Made by a program: the position numbers and the translations under genes. 48,674 nt of DNA, taken from positions 1-48,674 of the forward strand of contig QCFD01000004.1 of assembly GCA_003278445.1 (NCBI GenBank). The letters run 5' to 3'. The stretch comes from Prochlorococcus sp. AG-363-B05. GTDB taxonomy: Bacteria; Cyanobacteriota; Cyanobacteriia; PCC-6307; Cyanobiaceae. Positions 27,239 to 35,240 of the stretch are shown here, in pieces. The stretch's first letter is position 1, and each line of letters opens with the position of its first letter. The notes under the pieces were generated by a model. It was given only the letters and a program-made list of their open reading frames with translations. It did no database searches and was not told the origin of the DNA.

Positions 27239-27676
27239 ATGCTTAATATTTCACACTATAAAATTATTGCAATTGGAAAGACTAAAAAGAAGTGGATCCA
27301 ATCAGGTACAGAAATGTACTTAAATAGATTACCTGGCTTACAAGTTATAGAAGTCAAAGATAGCACGCAAATGAAAGAAGAATCTTCAATCAAACAGCTC
27401 ATAAAAAGAAATGAAACTCTTGTAACTCTTAATGAGAATGGTCAATGTTTCTCATCAAAACAATTCGCAAAAAAACTTCTAGATTGCAAAAATCAGAATA
27501 TTACTTTTGCTATTGGAGGCGCTACCGGCTTTAGCCCTTCGCTAAATAGTTTCGCTGCTTGGCAATTAAGCCTTTCACCGTTAACTTTTCCACATGAAAT
27601 AGCTCGCCTTCTTCTTATCGAACAACTCTATCGAGCGAAAACGATTACAGAAGGTGGGCCTTATCACAAACAATAA
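27239..27676 (+). CDS. rlmH: 23S rRNA pseudouridine-1915 N3-methyltransferase
   Basis: 145 residues with the SPOUT trefoil-knot features of RlmH: FAIGGATGFSP and the C-terminal LSLSPLTFPHEIARLLLIEQLYRA followed by TEGGPYHK. RlmH methylates pseudouridine 1915 in helix 69 of 23S rRNA. The length and C-terminus match the family exactly. The N-terminus (YKIIAIGKTKKKWIQSG) also fits, supporting the ATG at 27239. Confidence 0.96.
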   Translation: MLNISHYKIIAIGKTKKKWIQSGTEMYLNRLPGLQVIEVKDSTQMKEESSIKQLIKRNETLVTLNENGQCFSSKQFAKKLLDCKNQNITFAIGGATGFSPSLNSFAAWQLSLSPLTFPHEIARLLLIEQLYRAKTITEGGPYHKQ

Positions 27677-27705
27677 AGAACACACAAGCACAACTCAACC
27701 AGTGT

Positions 27706-27719
27706 AGTTCATTTGTACT
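27706..27719 (+). promoter_or_regulatory. LexA-like SOS operator before umuD
   Basis: AGTTCATTTGTACT fits the cyanobacterial LexA consensus (roughly RGTACnnnDGTWCB) with one change in the left half-site (GTTC for GTAC). It overlaps TATACT (27719-27724), a plausible -10 box, so a bound repressor would block initiation. It lies 25 bases before the umuD ATG. Confidence 0.65.
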
Positions 27720-27744
27720 ATACTGGATTCAGCGTCATGGGTCC

Positions 27745-28218
27745 ATGCACACAATGAGCCTTTACTCTTCTGGAAAAGAAGCTTGCTCAACGCGACTGCT
27801 TCCATTAGTAAACGAAACTATTTCAGCAGGTTTTCCCTCTCCAGCGGAAGACTATATAGAACTAGGTATCGACCTAAATAAATACTTGATTAAAAATCCA
27901 ATAAGCACATTCTTTCTACGCGTTAGTGGTAATTCAATGAATAACGGAGGAATTTACAACAATGACTTATTGATCATAGATCGCAGTATAAATCCAAGTC
28001 CTGGACATGTTGTGGTTGCACTCTTAGATGGAGAATTCACATTAAAAAGACTTATAAAAGAGAAAAATAATTATTATCTAAAATCAGATAAAGAAAATTA
28101 TCCAGCAATAAGTTTATATAACTATATAGACATACAAATTTGGGGTGTAGCCATTTATTCGATACACGAACTACAAAAATCAAAGATAAACTATGTCAAA
28201 AGCAATTATTCAAATTGA
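27745..28218 (+). CDS. umuD: UmuD-like, S24-family SOS protein
   Basis: 157 residues. The self-cleavage site is A28-G29 in SAGFPSPAEDYIE. The catalytic dyad is S64 (VSGNSMNN) and K101 (FTLKRL). After RecA-stimulated cleavage UmuD' joins UmuC to form error-prone polymerase V. There is no DNA-binding domain, which separates it from LexA. A second ATG at 27754 is possible. A LexA-like operator sits just upstream, and the gene overlaps umuC by 26 bases. Confidence 0.93.
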   Translation: MHTMSLYSSGKEACSTRLLPLVNETISAGFPSPAEDYIELGIDLNKYLIKNPISTFFLRVSGNSMNNGGIYNNDLLIIDRSINPSPGHVVVALLDGEFTLKRLIKEKNNYYLKSDKENYPAISLYNYIDIQIWGVAIYSIHELQKSKINYVKSNYSN

Positions 28219-29470
28219 TGGAAATAATTTTTATGCTTCCTGTGAGCAAATGATAGACCCTTCAATAAAAGGGAAGGGCTTAGTTATACTTTCTAATAAT
28301 GATGGATGCATAATAGCGCGCAGTTCAGAAGCCAGGAAAATGGGAATTCCTATGGGAACGCCATATTTTAAGTTAAAAAAAAAGCTAAAGCAATTAAATA
28401 TAGCTGTGAGAAGTTCAAATTATGAACTTTACGGTGACATAAGCAATAGACTAATGCAATTGCTAAGAAAAAATTGTGAAGAACTTGAAATCTACTCTAT
28501 AGATGAAGCATTTGGAACTATGAAACGTCCAAAAGATAAATGCCTATATCAATGGTCAAGTAATTTAAGATCTTTAGTTTATCAAAACATAGGAATACCA
28601 ATATCTATAGGCATTGGTGAAACAAAAGTTCTATCAAAAATTTCTAACCATATAGCAAAAAAAATAGAAAGAAATTCTGGTATATTTGATATAAGTATTA
28701 TTGAAAATAAAGATTATTATCTTAATCAAATAGAAGTAGATAAGGTTTGGGGCGTTGGAAAGAAAATGTCGATATGGCTGAAAGGAAGAGGTATAAATAA
28801 TGCTAGAGAACTGAGAGATATGCCAAGCAACCAAATCAATAGAAAATATGGTGTAGTTGGTATACGTATACAAAATGAGTTAAAAGGTAAACTCTGTATC
28901 CCTGTCAAAGAAATATCATCAGCAAAAAAAGAAATCTGCGTAAGTAGGAGTTTTGCATATCCAATAGATACTCTAGAAGAATTAAATCAGGCAATATGTA
29001 AATATGTCTTAATAGCAAGTGCAAAACTTAGAAGAAACAATCAATTGTTATCAGCCATTAAAATATTTACAACTACAAATATTAATTCAAAAGATTTTTA
29101 TAAAAGTGAAGCAACAATACAATTAAATATACCAACATCTAATTCGAAAGTAATCCTTGAACAAAGTTTAAAATTAACAAGAAAAATATTTAAACCTTAT
29201 AGGAAACTAATAAAAGCTGGTGTCATATTGCATAAACTTCAAGGCAATCAATATAAACAGATCCCAATATTTGACGAAAGAAGTATTCAAGAAAAATTTC
29301 GTCATAAAACACTAGATAATATAATAGATAATATTAACAAAAGAAATAAGAGTGATACATTAAGCTGGGGATCATCTACAATTAAAAAAGAATGGGAACC
29401 TCGTCGAGAAAAACTATCTTATTTAAAAACGACAAAGATAGAAAGAATTCCAAGTGTATTTGCTAATTAA
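28193..29470 (+). CDS. umuC: UmuC-like Y-family DNA polymerase
   Basis: 425 residues with Y-family motifs: the palm IDGNNFYASCEQ (D9) and YSIDEAFG (D104-E105), the helix-hairpin-helix region (VWGVGKKMSIWLKGRGI) and the little-finger segment after about residue 240. As the catalytic subunit of polymerase V it replicates past lesions. The length matches E. coli UmuC. The ATG start inside umuD gives the standard MSKAIIQIDGNNFYA N-terminus. The gene is very rich in A/T and Ile, more so than the rlmH side. Confidence 0.95.
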   Translation: MSKAIIQIDGNNFYASCEQMIDPSIKGKGLVILSNNDGCIIARSSEARKMGIPMGTPYFKLKKKLKQLNIAVRSSNYELYGDISNRLMQLLRKNCEELEIYSIDEAFGTMKRPKDKCLYQWSSNLRSLVYQNIGIPISIGIGETKVLSKISNHIAKKIERNSGIFDISIIENKDYYLNQIEVDKVWGVGKKMSIWLKGRGINNARELRDMPSNQINRKYGVVGIRIQNELKGKLCIPVKEISSAKKEICVSRSFAYPIDTLEELNQAICKYVLIASAKLRRNNQLLSAIKIFTTTNINSKDFYKSEATIQLNIPTSNSKVILEQSLKLTRKIFKPYRKLIKAGVILHKLQGNQYKQIPIFDERSIQEKFRHKTLDNIIDNINKRNKSDTLSWGSSTIKKEWEPRREKLSYLKTTKIERIPSVFAN

Positions 29471-29567
29471 TAGTTTATAAAAGAATTAAAATATCGCAAG
29501 GACAAAAATGATTAAATAAAAAATATGATAAATTTAGTTAATACTTTTTACTTTAAGAAAAAGAAAA

Positions 29568-30026
29568 ATGGAATTTATTCAATTTCTAGGTCGAGAAGAA
29601 ATAGAAATAATAAGGATGGTCGAACAAGCTGGATATTCAACAGCAGAAAACACTTCTCATTGTTTAATAGATAAAAAATATGCGGGTTTTCTAAACACAA
29701 GACAAAGAAAAATCATTATTTGTACAGATAATGCAAAAAAAAAGGAAGGTTATAGACTTTTAAGAAATAGGAATTCTGATACATTTGAAAGAACAGCGAA
29801 ACATATAAAGAAAGCATTAAGGCATGAAGCTGTACATGTTGCACAAGAATGTAATGGTGGAAAGCTATTAGATATAAAGAAAGATTTATCAATGAATCCA
29901 GCAAAAATTGAGGCTTTAAATGGATCTAAAAAAATATCTGGAGAGGAAGAAAAAGAAAGGCAGGCATATATATTGGAAGATAAACCAAAATTATTAAAAA
30001 AAGAGTTTAAAAAATATTGTCTATAA
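29568..30026 (+). CDS. Putative zinc metalloprotease-like protein (HExxH)
   Basis: 152 residues. HEAVH at 86-90 in ALRHEAVHVAQECNGG is a typical zincin metal-binding and catalytic motif, and a downstream acidic EKERQAYILED (about residues 129-139) could provide a third ligand, as in many gluzincin-like folds. Several cysteines (HCLID, IICTDN, QECNGG) are present. No signal peptide. I do not recognise a named family. I have an impression that small HExxH proteins of this sort occur in marine cyanobacteria and their phages, but cannot check it. It follows umuC by 97 bases and is convergent with the next gene. Confidence 0.6.
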   Translation: MEFIQFLGREEIEIIRMVEQAGYSTAENTSHCLIDKKYAGFLNTRQRKIIICTDNAKKKEGYRLLRNRNSDTFERTAKHIKKALRHEAVHVAQECNGGKLLDIKKDLSMNPAKIEALNGSKKISGEEEKERQAYILEDKPKLLKKEFKKYCL

Positions 30027-30031
30027 TAATA

Positions 30032-30331
30032 TTAAGTATCTAAAAGTAATTGGATAGCATTTAACTTATGACTGTAAACTAAAAGCATTCCTTGATGCAC
30101 AGAACTAAAGCCAATATGTGTTTTAACAACCTGTGAGTTAACAAGAGCTGTTCCACATGTATCTAGGATAAGAACAGGCAAGGTACATGAAGTTCCCTGC
30201 ATTCTCTGAAGATCAAGAGCTTGTCGAACAGCTAATTTAGCCTTGGAAAATCCAAATTTATTTATAAAATTAGGCCAAATATCATTAGATAAAATACATT
30301 TATCAAACTCAAATAATAAAGAATTTTTCAT
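30032..30331 (-). CDS. Hypothetical protein downstream of dnaG
   Basis: 99 residues, a mixed alpha/beta-looking sequence with FGFSKAKLAVRQALDLQR, then TLPVLILDTCGTALVNSQVVKTHIGFSS and a final GMLLVYSHKLNAIQLLLD. No membrane segment or signal peptide. No catalytic motif is recognised. It begins 24 bases after the dnaG stop on the same strand, so it is probably co-transcribed with dnaG. Confidence 0.6.
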   Translation of the reverse strand: MKNSLLFEFDKCILSNDIWPNFINKFGFSKAKLAVRQALDLQRMQGTSCTLPVLILDTCGTALVNSQVVKTHIGFSSVHQGMLLVYSHKLNAIQLLLDT

Positions 30332-30355
30332 TTATAAAATAGATATTTAGAAATC

Positions 30356-32383
30356 TTAGTTATAACATCGCTGCTGATCTAAATGTAATATGTGCTTTCT
30401 CTCAGCGTAGTAAAGTTCCTGAAAATTTATAGCATCATTATTTAAATCTTCAAACATTTTATAAACACGATCTTCCATATTTGATTCGTTACTTGTCTCA
30501 GAATTTTCTTCAACAATAAGTGAAGCGATGCAATTCTCAAGGGTTTGTAATCGTTGTGAACTCCAAGCATCAATTAAATGCCTACAGCGTTTTAAAGATT
30601 TCTGTTTTTCAAGGACTGCCAAAGCGCCACGAATTTCAGAATCAGGATCACCTAAGGTTGCCTGACGAAGCTCATTAATCTCTAGCAAAGGAGTAAGTTT
30701 AGGTAAATATTCATTATTAGTAACAAGAAAATCATCTAAAAGATATTTAATTAAATCAAGATCAGATAAAACGTTACTTGTGTCATTACCACAATTTATA
30801 TCCTCAACAGTTTCAAAACCAAACCTTTGTTCTTCTATGTTAGTTATTGTAGACCAAATTAGTCGATGATGATTAATAGCAAAATCATCTAAATCTCTTA
30901 AGCGAAGTTCTTTGCGAATAAAAGACCGGGAATTAGGACAATGAATATATATGAGCAATATATCTGCCTCACTTCTTTCTCTATGACTAACTTCTTGTGG
31001 TTTCTCATATTTCTTTGAGCGACCATGCCATCTTTGACCAGTGATTTGATTACGTAAATCTTGTTCTAACTGGAGGGCAAATCTACCTTGACCTCCACTA
31101 AGACGCTGAGCAACTTTCTGGAGATAATGAGTTCTTATAGCTGTTTGAGGAAGCTTTCCAAGAAGGCTAACTAAATCAGTAACTGCAATCTGAAACTGGT
31201 CAGATTTACTAAGATCCAAATCTTTCAAAGATTGATCTATTTGCCAATCCATCCAAAGAGGAGATTTAGCAGCTAATGCTTCATATTCTGAAGGAGAATT
31301 ATCTTTAAGAAACTCATCCGGATCCTTGCCAGAAGGTAATTGAAGAATTCTTAAATCTAGCTGACCTTGAATAGCAAGACTTTCAACCTCATTGATTGCG
31401 CGGTTAGCTGCTCGAATTCCGGCATTATCTGAATCAAAATTTAAAAGGATCCTTTTACTTTCGGTAGAACGAGAGAGAAGTGTTATTTGATTGCGACTCA
31501 GTGCTGTTCCTAGAGAGGCAACAACATTTTCAATACCAGAATCATGAAGAGCCATCACATCAAAATATCCTTCTACAACAACTGCATAATCTTTTTTTCT
31601 TATTGAAGTTGCTGATTTATCTAAACCAAAAAGATTTTTACCCTTTTCAAAAATTTCTGTCTCAGGTGAATTTAAATATTTAGGCTCCGAACCATCAAGA
31701 CTTCTACCACCGAAACCAATCACTCTTTTTTGTCGATCATGTATTGGAACAACAACACGATTACGAAATCTGTCATAAAAACCTTTACCTCCCTTGCGAG
31801 GCACAATCAAACCAGCTGACTCAAGTATATCAACACTAACTTTCTCAATATCAACAAAATATTTAAGCAATGAGTCCCAACTATCAGGTGCATAACCAAG
31901 TTCAAAATTAATTAAAGTACCATCACTTAAATGACGTTTATTCCTTAAGTAATTGAGAGCATTTTCTCCACATTTAGAATTTAATTGATTTCTAAACCAA
32001 CCTGTAGCAAGTTTTAAGACACGATATAAAGTATCACGACGTGATATTTGTTGCTTTAGTCTTTCCTGTTGTGGTCCTTCAACTGTATCAACTGGTACTT
32101 GATATTTTTTAGCTAATTCAAGAACAACATCACTAAAACTTTGTCGCTGAAACTCCATTAAAAATTTAATTGCATTACCACCGGCTCCACATGAGAAACA
32201 ATAATAAAATTGTTTGCCAGGAATAACTGACATAGAGGGCTTACTATCATCATGAAAAGGACATATTCCAACATATTCTTTACCTTTTTTCTTTAAAACA
32301 ACATGTTCTCCAACGACATCAACAATATCAACACGCTCTTTGACAGAATCTATTGTTCTGGGATGTAGTCTAACTGTGGCCAT
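30356..32383 (-). CDS. dnaG: DNA primase
   Basis: 675 residues. The N-terminal CHC2 zinc-binding domain has C41, H44, C62 and C65 (ICPFHDDSKPSM and YYCFSCGAGG). The toprim catalytic core shows VVVEGYFDVMALHDSG and the LNFDSDNAGIRAANRA segment. The C-terminal helical domain after about residue 470 is divergent, as in other DnaG proteins. It lays down RNA primers for replication. It diverges from the EamA transporter across a 48-base spacer. Confidence 0.97.
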   Translation of the reverse strand: MATVRLHPRTIDSVKERVDIVDVVGEHVVLKKKGKEYVGICPFHDDSKPSMSVIPGKQFYYCFSCGAGGNAIKFLMEFQRQSFSDVVLELAKKYQVPVDTVEGPQQERLKQQISRRDTLYRVLKLATGWFRNQLNSKCGENALNYLRNKRHLSDGTLINFELGYAPDSWDSLLKYFVDIEKVSVDILESAGLIVPRKGGKGFYDRFRNRVVVPIHDRQKRVIGFGGRSLDGSEPKYLNSPETEIFEKGKNLFGLDKSATSIRKKDYAVVVEGYFDVMALHDSGIENVVASLGTALSRNQITLLSRSTESKRILLNFDSDNAGIRAANRAINEVESLAIQGQLDLRILQLPSGKDPDEFLKDNSPSEYEALAAKSPLWMDWQIDQSLKDLDLSKSDQFQIAVTDLVSLLGKLPQTAIRTHYLQKVAQRLSGGQGRFALQLEQDLRNQITGQRWHGRSKKYEKPQEVSHRERSEADILLIYIHCPNSRSFIRKELRLRDLDDFAINHHRLIWSTITNIEEQRFGFETVEDINCGNDTSNVLSDLDLIKYLLDDFLVTNNEYLPKLTPLLEINELRQATLGDPDSEIRGALAVLEKQKSLKRCRHLIDAWSSQRLQTLENCIASLIVEENSETSNESNMEDRVYKMFEDLNNDAINFQELYYAERKHILHLDQQRCYN

Positions 32384-32431
32384 ATTATAATTTTAATTGA
32401 TCTTGAAAAATTTAGTTAAGAGTTTTAGAAA

Positions 32432-33334
32432 TTGAGAGAAAAAGAACATTTAGAAATCAGGGAAAAAGTTAATCATCAAAAAGGGATCAGATATTTAATA
32501 GGAAGTGGATTAGCTTTTAGCCTTATGAGTGTTTGCGTTAAGGCTGTTGGTGTGAAAATACCTGTTTCAGAATTGGTTTTTGCCAGAGCTACAATTAGTT
32601 TAATAATAACAAGATTATTGTTATTTAAAAATAATATAAATCCTTGGGGATATCAGAAAAAATTATTACTTTTGAGAGGTTTACTTGGAACATTAGCTCT
32701 ATTTTGTATCTTTAAGGCTTTAACAATTCTACCTATAGCAACAGCAACAGTAATTCAATACATTTATCCGACATTTACTGTAATCTGTGCGTACTTTATT
32801 TTGAAGGAATATATATGTAAAACAATTGTATTTTCAATTATCCTGGGTTGGATAGGAATAATATTAGTCTCTCAAAAAGAATGGGCAATAAATAGTAATA
32901 TTCTAGAAAGTGTAATAGCTATTTCAATTGCAATACTAGGCGCATTAATGACATCTCTTGCTTATATTTGCGTAAGAAAATTATCAGCCAAAGAGAATCC
33001 TCTTGTTATTATTTATTACTTTCCTATAGTTTCAATTCCTTTATCTCTTCCATTTATAATAAAAGATTTTGTATTACCAACAGGTATAGATTGGATTTGG
33101 ATATTAGGAATTGGTTTATTCACGCAAATAGGTCAACTTTGCATAACTGAAGGTTTAAGACTAATTCCAGCTGGGCAAGCAACTTCATTAAATTACTCCC
33201 AAGTTATATTTTCTAGTATATGGGGCGTTTTTATTTTCCAGGAAGCAATCACAAAGGAAATCTTTTTAGGAGGTCTTTGTGTACTCATCTCAACTATTAT
33301 TAGTATGAATACAGACAAAAATTCTATAGCTTAA
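32432..33334 (+). CDS. EamA/DMT-family transporter
   Basis: 300 residues with about ten hydrophobic helices in two EamA repeats. The first is signalled by GLAFSLMSVCVKAVGVKIPVSELVFARA and the second by ALMTSLAYICVRKLSAKENPLVIIYYF. Members of the drug/metabolite superfamily export amino acids, metabolites or toxins, and the substrate is unknown. The frame requires a TTG start at 32432, because the first internal ATG falls inside helix 1. The start is therefore likely but unconfirmed. Confidence 0.88.
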   Translation: MREKEHLEIREKVNHQKGIRYLIGSGLAFSLMSVCVKAVGVKIPVSELVFARATISLIITRLLLFKNNINPWGYQKKLLLLRGLLGTLALFCIFKALTILPIATATVIQYIYPTFTVICAYFILKEYICKTIVFSIILGWIGIILVSQKEWAINSNILESVIAISIAILGALMTSLAYICVRKLSAKENPLVIIYYFPIVSIPLSLPFIIKDFVLPTGIDWIWILGIGLFTQIGQLCITEGLRLIPAGQATSLNYSQVIFSSIWGVFIFQEAITKEIFLGGLCVLISTIISMNTDKNSIA

Positions 33335-33342
33335 TTTTGCAT

Positions 33343-33729
33343 ATGAATTTTAAACCTACTATTTTTTCAGTCCTTCTTATTTGCACAGGATCAACGTCGA
33401 TTCTTGCAGATGAATATCAACGTGGTTTTTCATCAAGCAGAACTTGTACAAGAAACGAATATAAAGAGGAATACATACCAGGAACAAGAAATAATCCAGG
33501 ATATGTGAAGACCTGGGAAGAGACAGTAGAAGTACCTTGTCCTGAAGTCAACCCAACGACCAATCAAAATAAAATTGATAATAATGATTGCACCGAAGGC
33601 AAAATAGCTGGAGGAATATTAGGGGGTGGATTGGCTACAGCAATATCCAGAGGTAAAGACCGTTGGTGGGCGATTCCTGCAGGTGTAATAGGAGGCTCAA
33701 TGGCTGGTTGTCAAATTGATGGTGGTTAA
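33343..33729 (+). CDS. Secreted glycine-zipper protein
   Basis: 128 residues from the ATG at 33343. A TTG two codons upstream is also in frame. A signal peptide (about 1-22, ending SILADEYQ) is followed by a mature part with cysteines (SRTCTRN, VPCPEV, NDCTEG, GCQID). A C-terminal glycine zipper (KIAGGILGGGLATAISRGKD, then WWAIPAGVIGGSMAGC) resembles outer-membrane or envelope lipoprotein-like glycine-zipper domains. Four or more cysteines suggest disulfides. A periplasmic or envelope role is inferred, with no named family. Confidence 0.65.
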   Translation: MNFKPTIFSVLLICTGSTSILADEYQRGFSSSRTCTRNEYKEEYIPGTRNNPGYVKTWEETVEVPCPEVNPTTNQNKIDNNDCTEGKIAGGILGGGLATAISRGKDRWWAIPAGVIGGSMAGCQIDGG

Positions 33730-33770
33730 AATTTATTTAATCTAAATTTTTACTAATAAAATCATAAATA

Positions 33771-34445
33771 ATGATCAGTTGGTTAAAAGGTCAAATAATA
33801 CAAAATTGGCATCTATCATCAAAACAAGGTGTTGTGCTAAATGTTGGTGGGATAGGGTATGAAATACAACTTTTATCAAAACAAATAGGTAATATTGATA
33901 AAACAAATATAAAAGAATATTGGATTCATCAAATAAATCGTGAAGATTGTAGCAACTTATATGGTTTTAATGATGTTGATCAAAGAGATTTATTTAGGAA
34001 AATCATTAGTGTAAATGGTATAGGGCCACAAATAGGCATGGCCTTATTAGAGGACCTTGAGGTTAGTCAATTAGTTGATGCGATTGAAAATAATAATCTA
34101 ACTTTATTAACTAAGTCACAAGGAATTGGTAAAAGGATAGCTGAGAGATTAGTCGTTGAACTTAAAAATAAACTTCAGAACTTCAAGGATACTAAAGAAA
34201 CTAAAATAAATAATCAATCAACTCATAAAACAAATCACTTTGCTAAATATATTGAGGAAATCAAATCAATTCTTAATTCTCTTGGCTACATGGATAATGA
34301 AATTAAGAATGCAATTAAATTAATATCAAATGACGAAAAAGAAACTACTTCTCTAATTAATTCTCTCTCACCAGGAGCAACAAAAGAGCTCATGGATGAA
34401 CATCTTAAAAAGATTCTTATAAGATTGAGTCAAAACGACACTTGA
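33771..34445 (+). CDS. ruvA: Holliday junction DNA helicase subunit RuvA
   Basis: 224 residues with the OB-fold start [12 protein letters not shown] and [13 protein letters not shown], the tandem helix-hairpin-helix region ([20 protein letters not shown] and [19 protein letters not shown]) and a C-terminal domain III ([15 protein letters not shown]). RuvA tetramers target RuvB to Holliday junctions for branch migration. The linker before domain III is longer and more polar than usual. rpsO follows 52 bases downstream. Confidence 0.96.
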   Translation: MISWLKGQIIQNWHLSSKQGVVLNVGGIGYEIQLLSKQIGNIDKTNIKEYWIHQINREDCSNLYGFNDVDQRDLFRKIISVNGIGPQIGMALLEDLEVSQLVDAIENNNLTLLTKSQGIGKRIAERLVVELKNKLQNFKDTKETKINNQSTHKTNHFAKYIEEIKSILNSLGYMDNEIKNAIKLISNDEKETTSLINSLSPGATKELMDEHLKKILIRLSQNDT

Positions 34446-34497
34446 TAGAAGGCTAGGGATTAAATTATACTTAAGTTATAAAGAAAACAAAAACCAA

Positions 34498-34767
34498 ATG
34501 TCACTTGGCACAGAAGAGAAACAAAAGCTAATCAACACCCATCAAGTACATCCAACTGATACAGGTTCAGTTGAAGTTCAAGTTGCCATGCTTACGACAA
34601 GAATATCAAAATTAAGCAAACATCTTCAAGGTAACATCCATGATTTTTCTTCAAGGCAAGGATTGCTTAAAATGATTGGACAACGTAAAAGACTTTTGGG
34701 ATATGTCCGAAATAAAAGTGAAAAAAGATATACTGAGCTTATAGAAAAATTGGCTATTAGGGGATAA
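34498..34767 (+). CDS. rpsO: 30S ribosomal protein S15
   Basis: 89 residues with the S15 signature [23 protein letters not shown], then [24 protein letters not shown]15 binds 16S rRNA early in small-subunit assembly. The length is exactly that of bacterial S15. The PAM68-like gene starts 26 bases later on the same strand. Confidence 0.97.
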   Translation: MSLGTEEKQKLINTHQVHPTDTGSVEVQVAMLTTRISKLSKHLQGNIHDFSSRQGLLKMIGQRKRLLGYVRNKSEKRYTELIEKLAIRG

Positions 34768-34793
34768 TGGATAGTGTTGCATTCTGAAAGGTA

Positions 34794-35234
34794 ATGAAAG
34801 GAGAGAAAAAAAACAAAAGTTCGAAACAACCATTACAGCAAATTGGATTTTCAACTAAAAGCTCGGCACCAACAATAGAATTAAAAAATTCATCAAGAAA
34901 TACTCGTAAGGACTCAGGTATTCCAAAATATGTAGCTAATCGAATGGCAAGAAGAATAGCTTTTACGACAGGCATACCAACAATAAGTGGTATGGGTGTT
35001 TTTATTGGAAGTTATTTTTTAATTAGCAAAGGTATTGCAGAGATATCACCCACAGTCACACTCGTAAGCTCAGCAATGTGTTTCCTTGTTGGCTTATTAG
35101 GGTTAAGTTACGGCATACTATCTGCAAGCTGGGATTTCAAACCAGGTAGTTTTCTTGGTTTAGAAAATATAAGGCCAAACATTAATAGAATGAAGGATGC
35201 ATTTAAAACTAGTAAGACAGATATTGCTAGTTAA
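34794..35234 (+). CDS. PAM68-like membrane protein (DUF3464)
   Basis: 146 residues. A polar N-terminus (about 1-45) is followed by IPKYVANRMARRIAFTTGIPTISG, which introduces two membrane helices, and a C-terminal ASWDFKPGSFLGLENIRPNI segment. These are characteristic of the DUF3464/PAM68 family. PAM68 in plants and its cyanobacterial relatives act in photosystem II assembly, at an early step involving D1 and CP47 modules. It is directly downstream of rpsO and converges on dnaE with 6 bases between stops. Confidence 0.88.
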   Translation: MKGEKKNKSSKQPLQQIGFSTKSSAPTIELKNSSRNTRKDSGIPKYVANRMARRIAFTTGIPTISGMGVFIGSYFLISKGIAEISPTVTLVSSAMCFLVGLLGLSYGILSASWDFKPGSFLGLENIRPNINRMKDAFKTSKTDIAS

Positions 35235-35240
35235 AACAAA

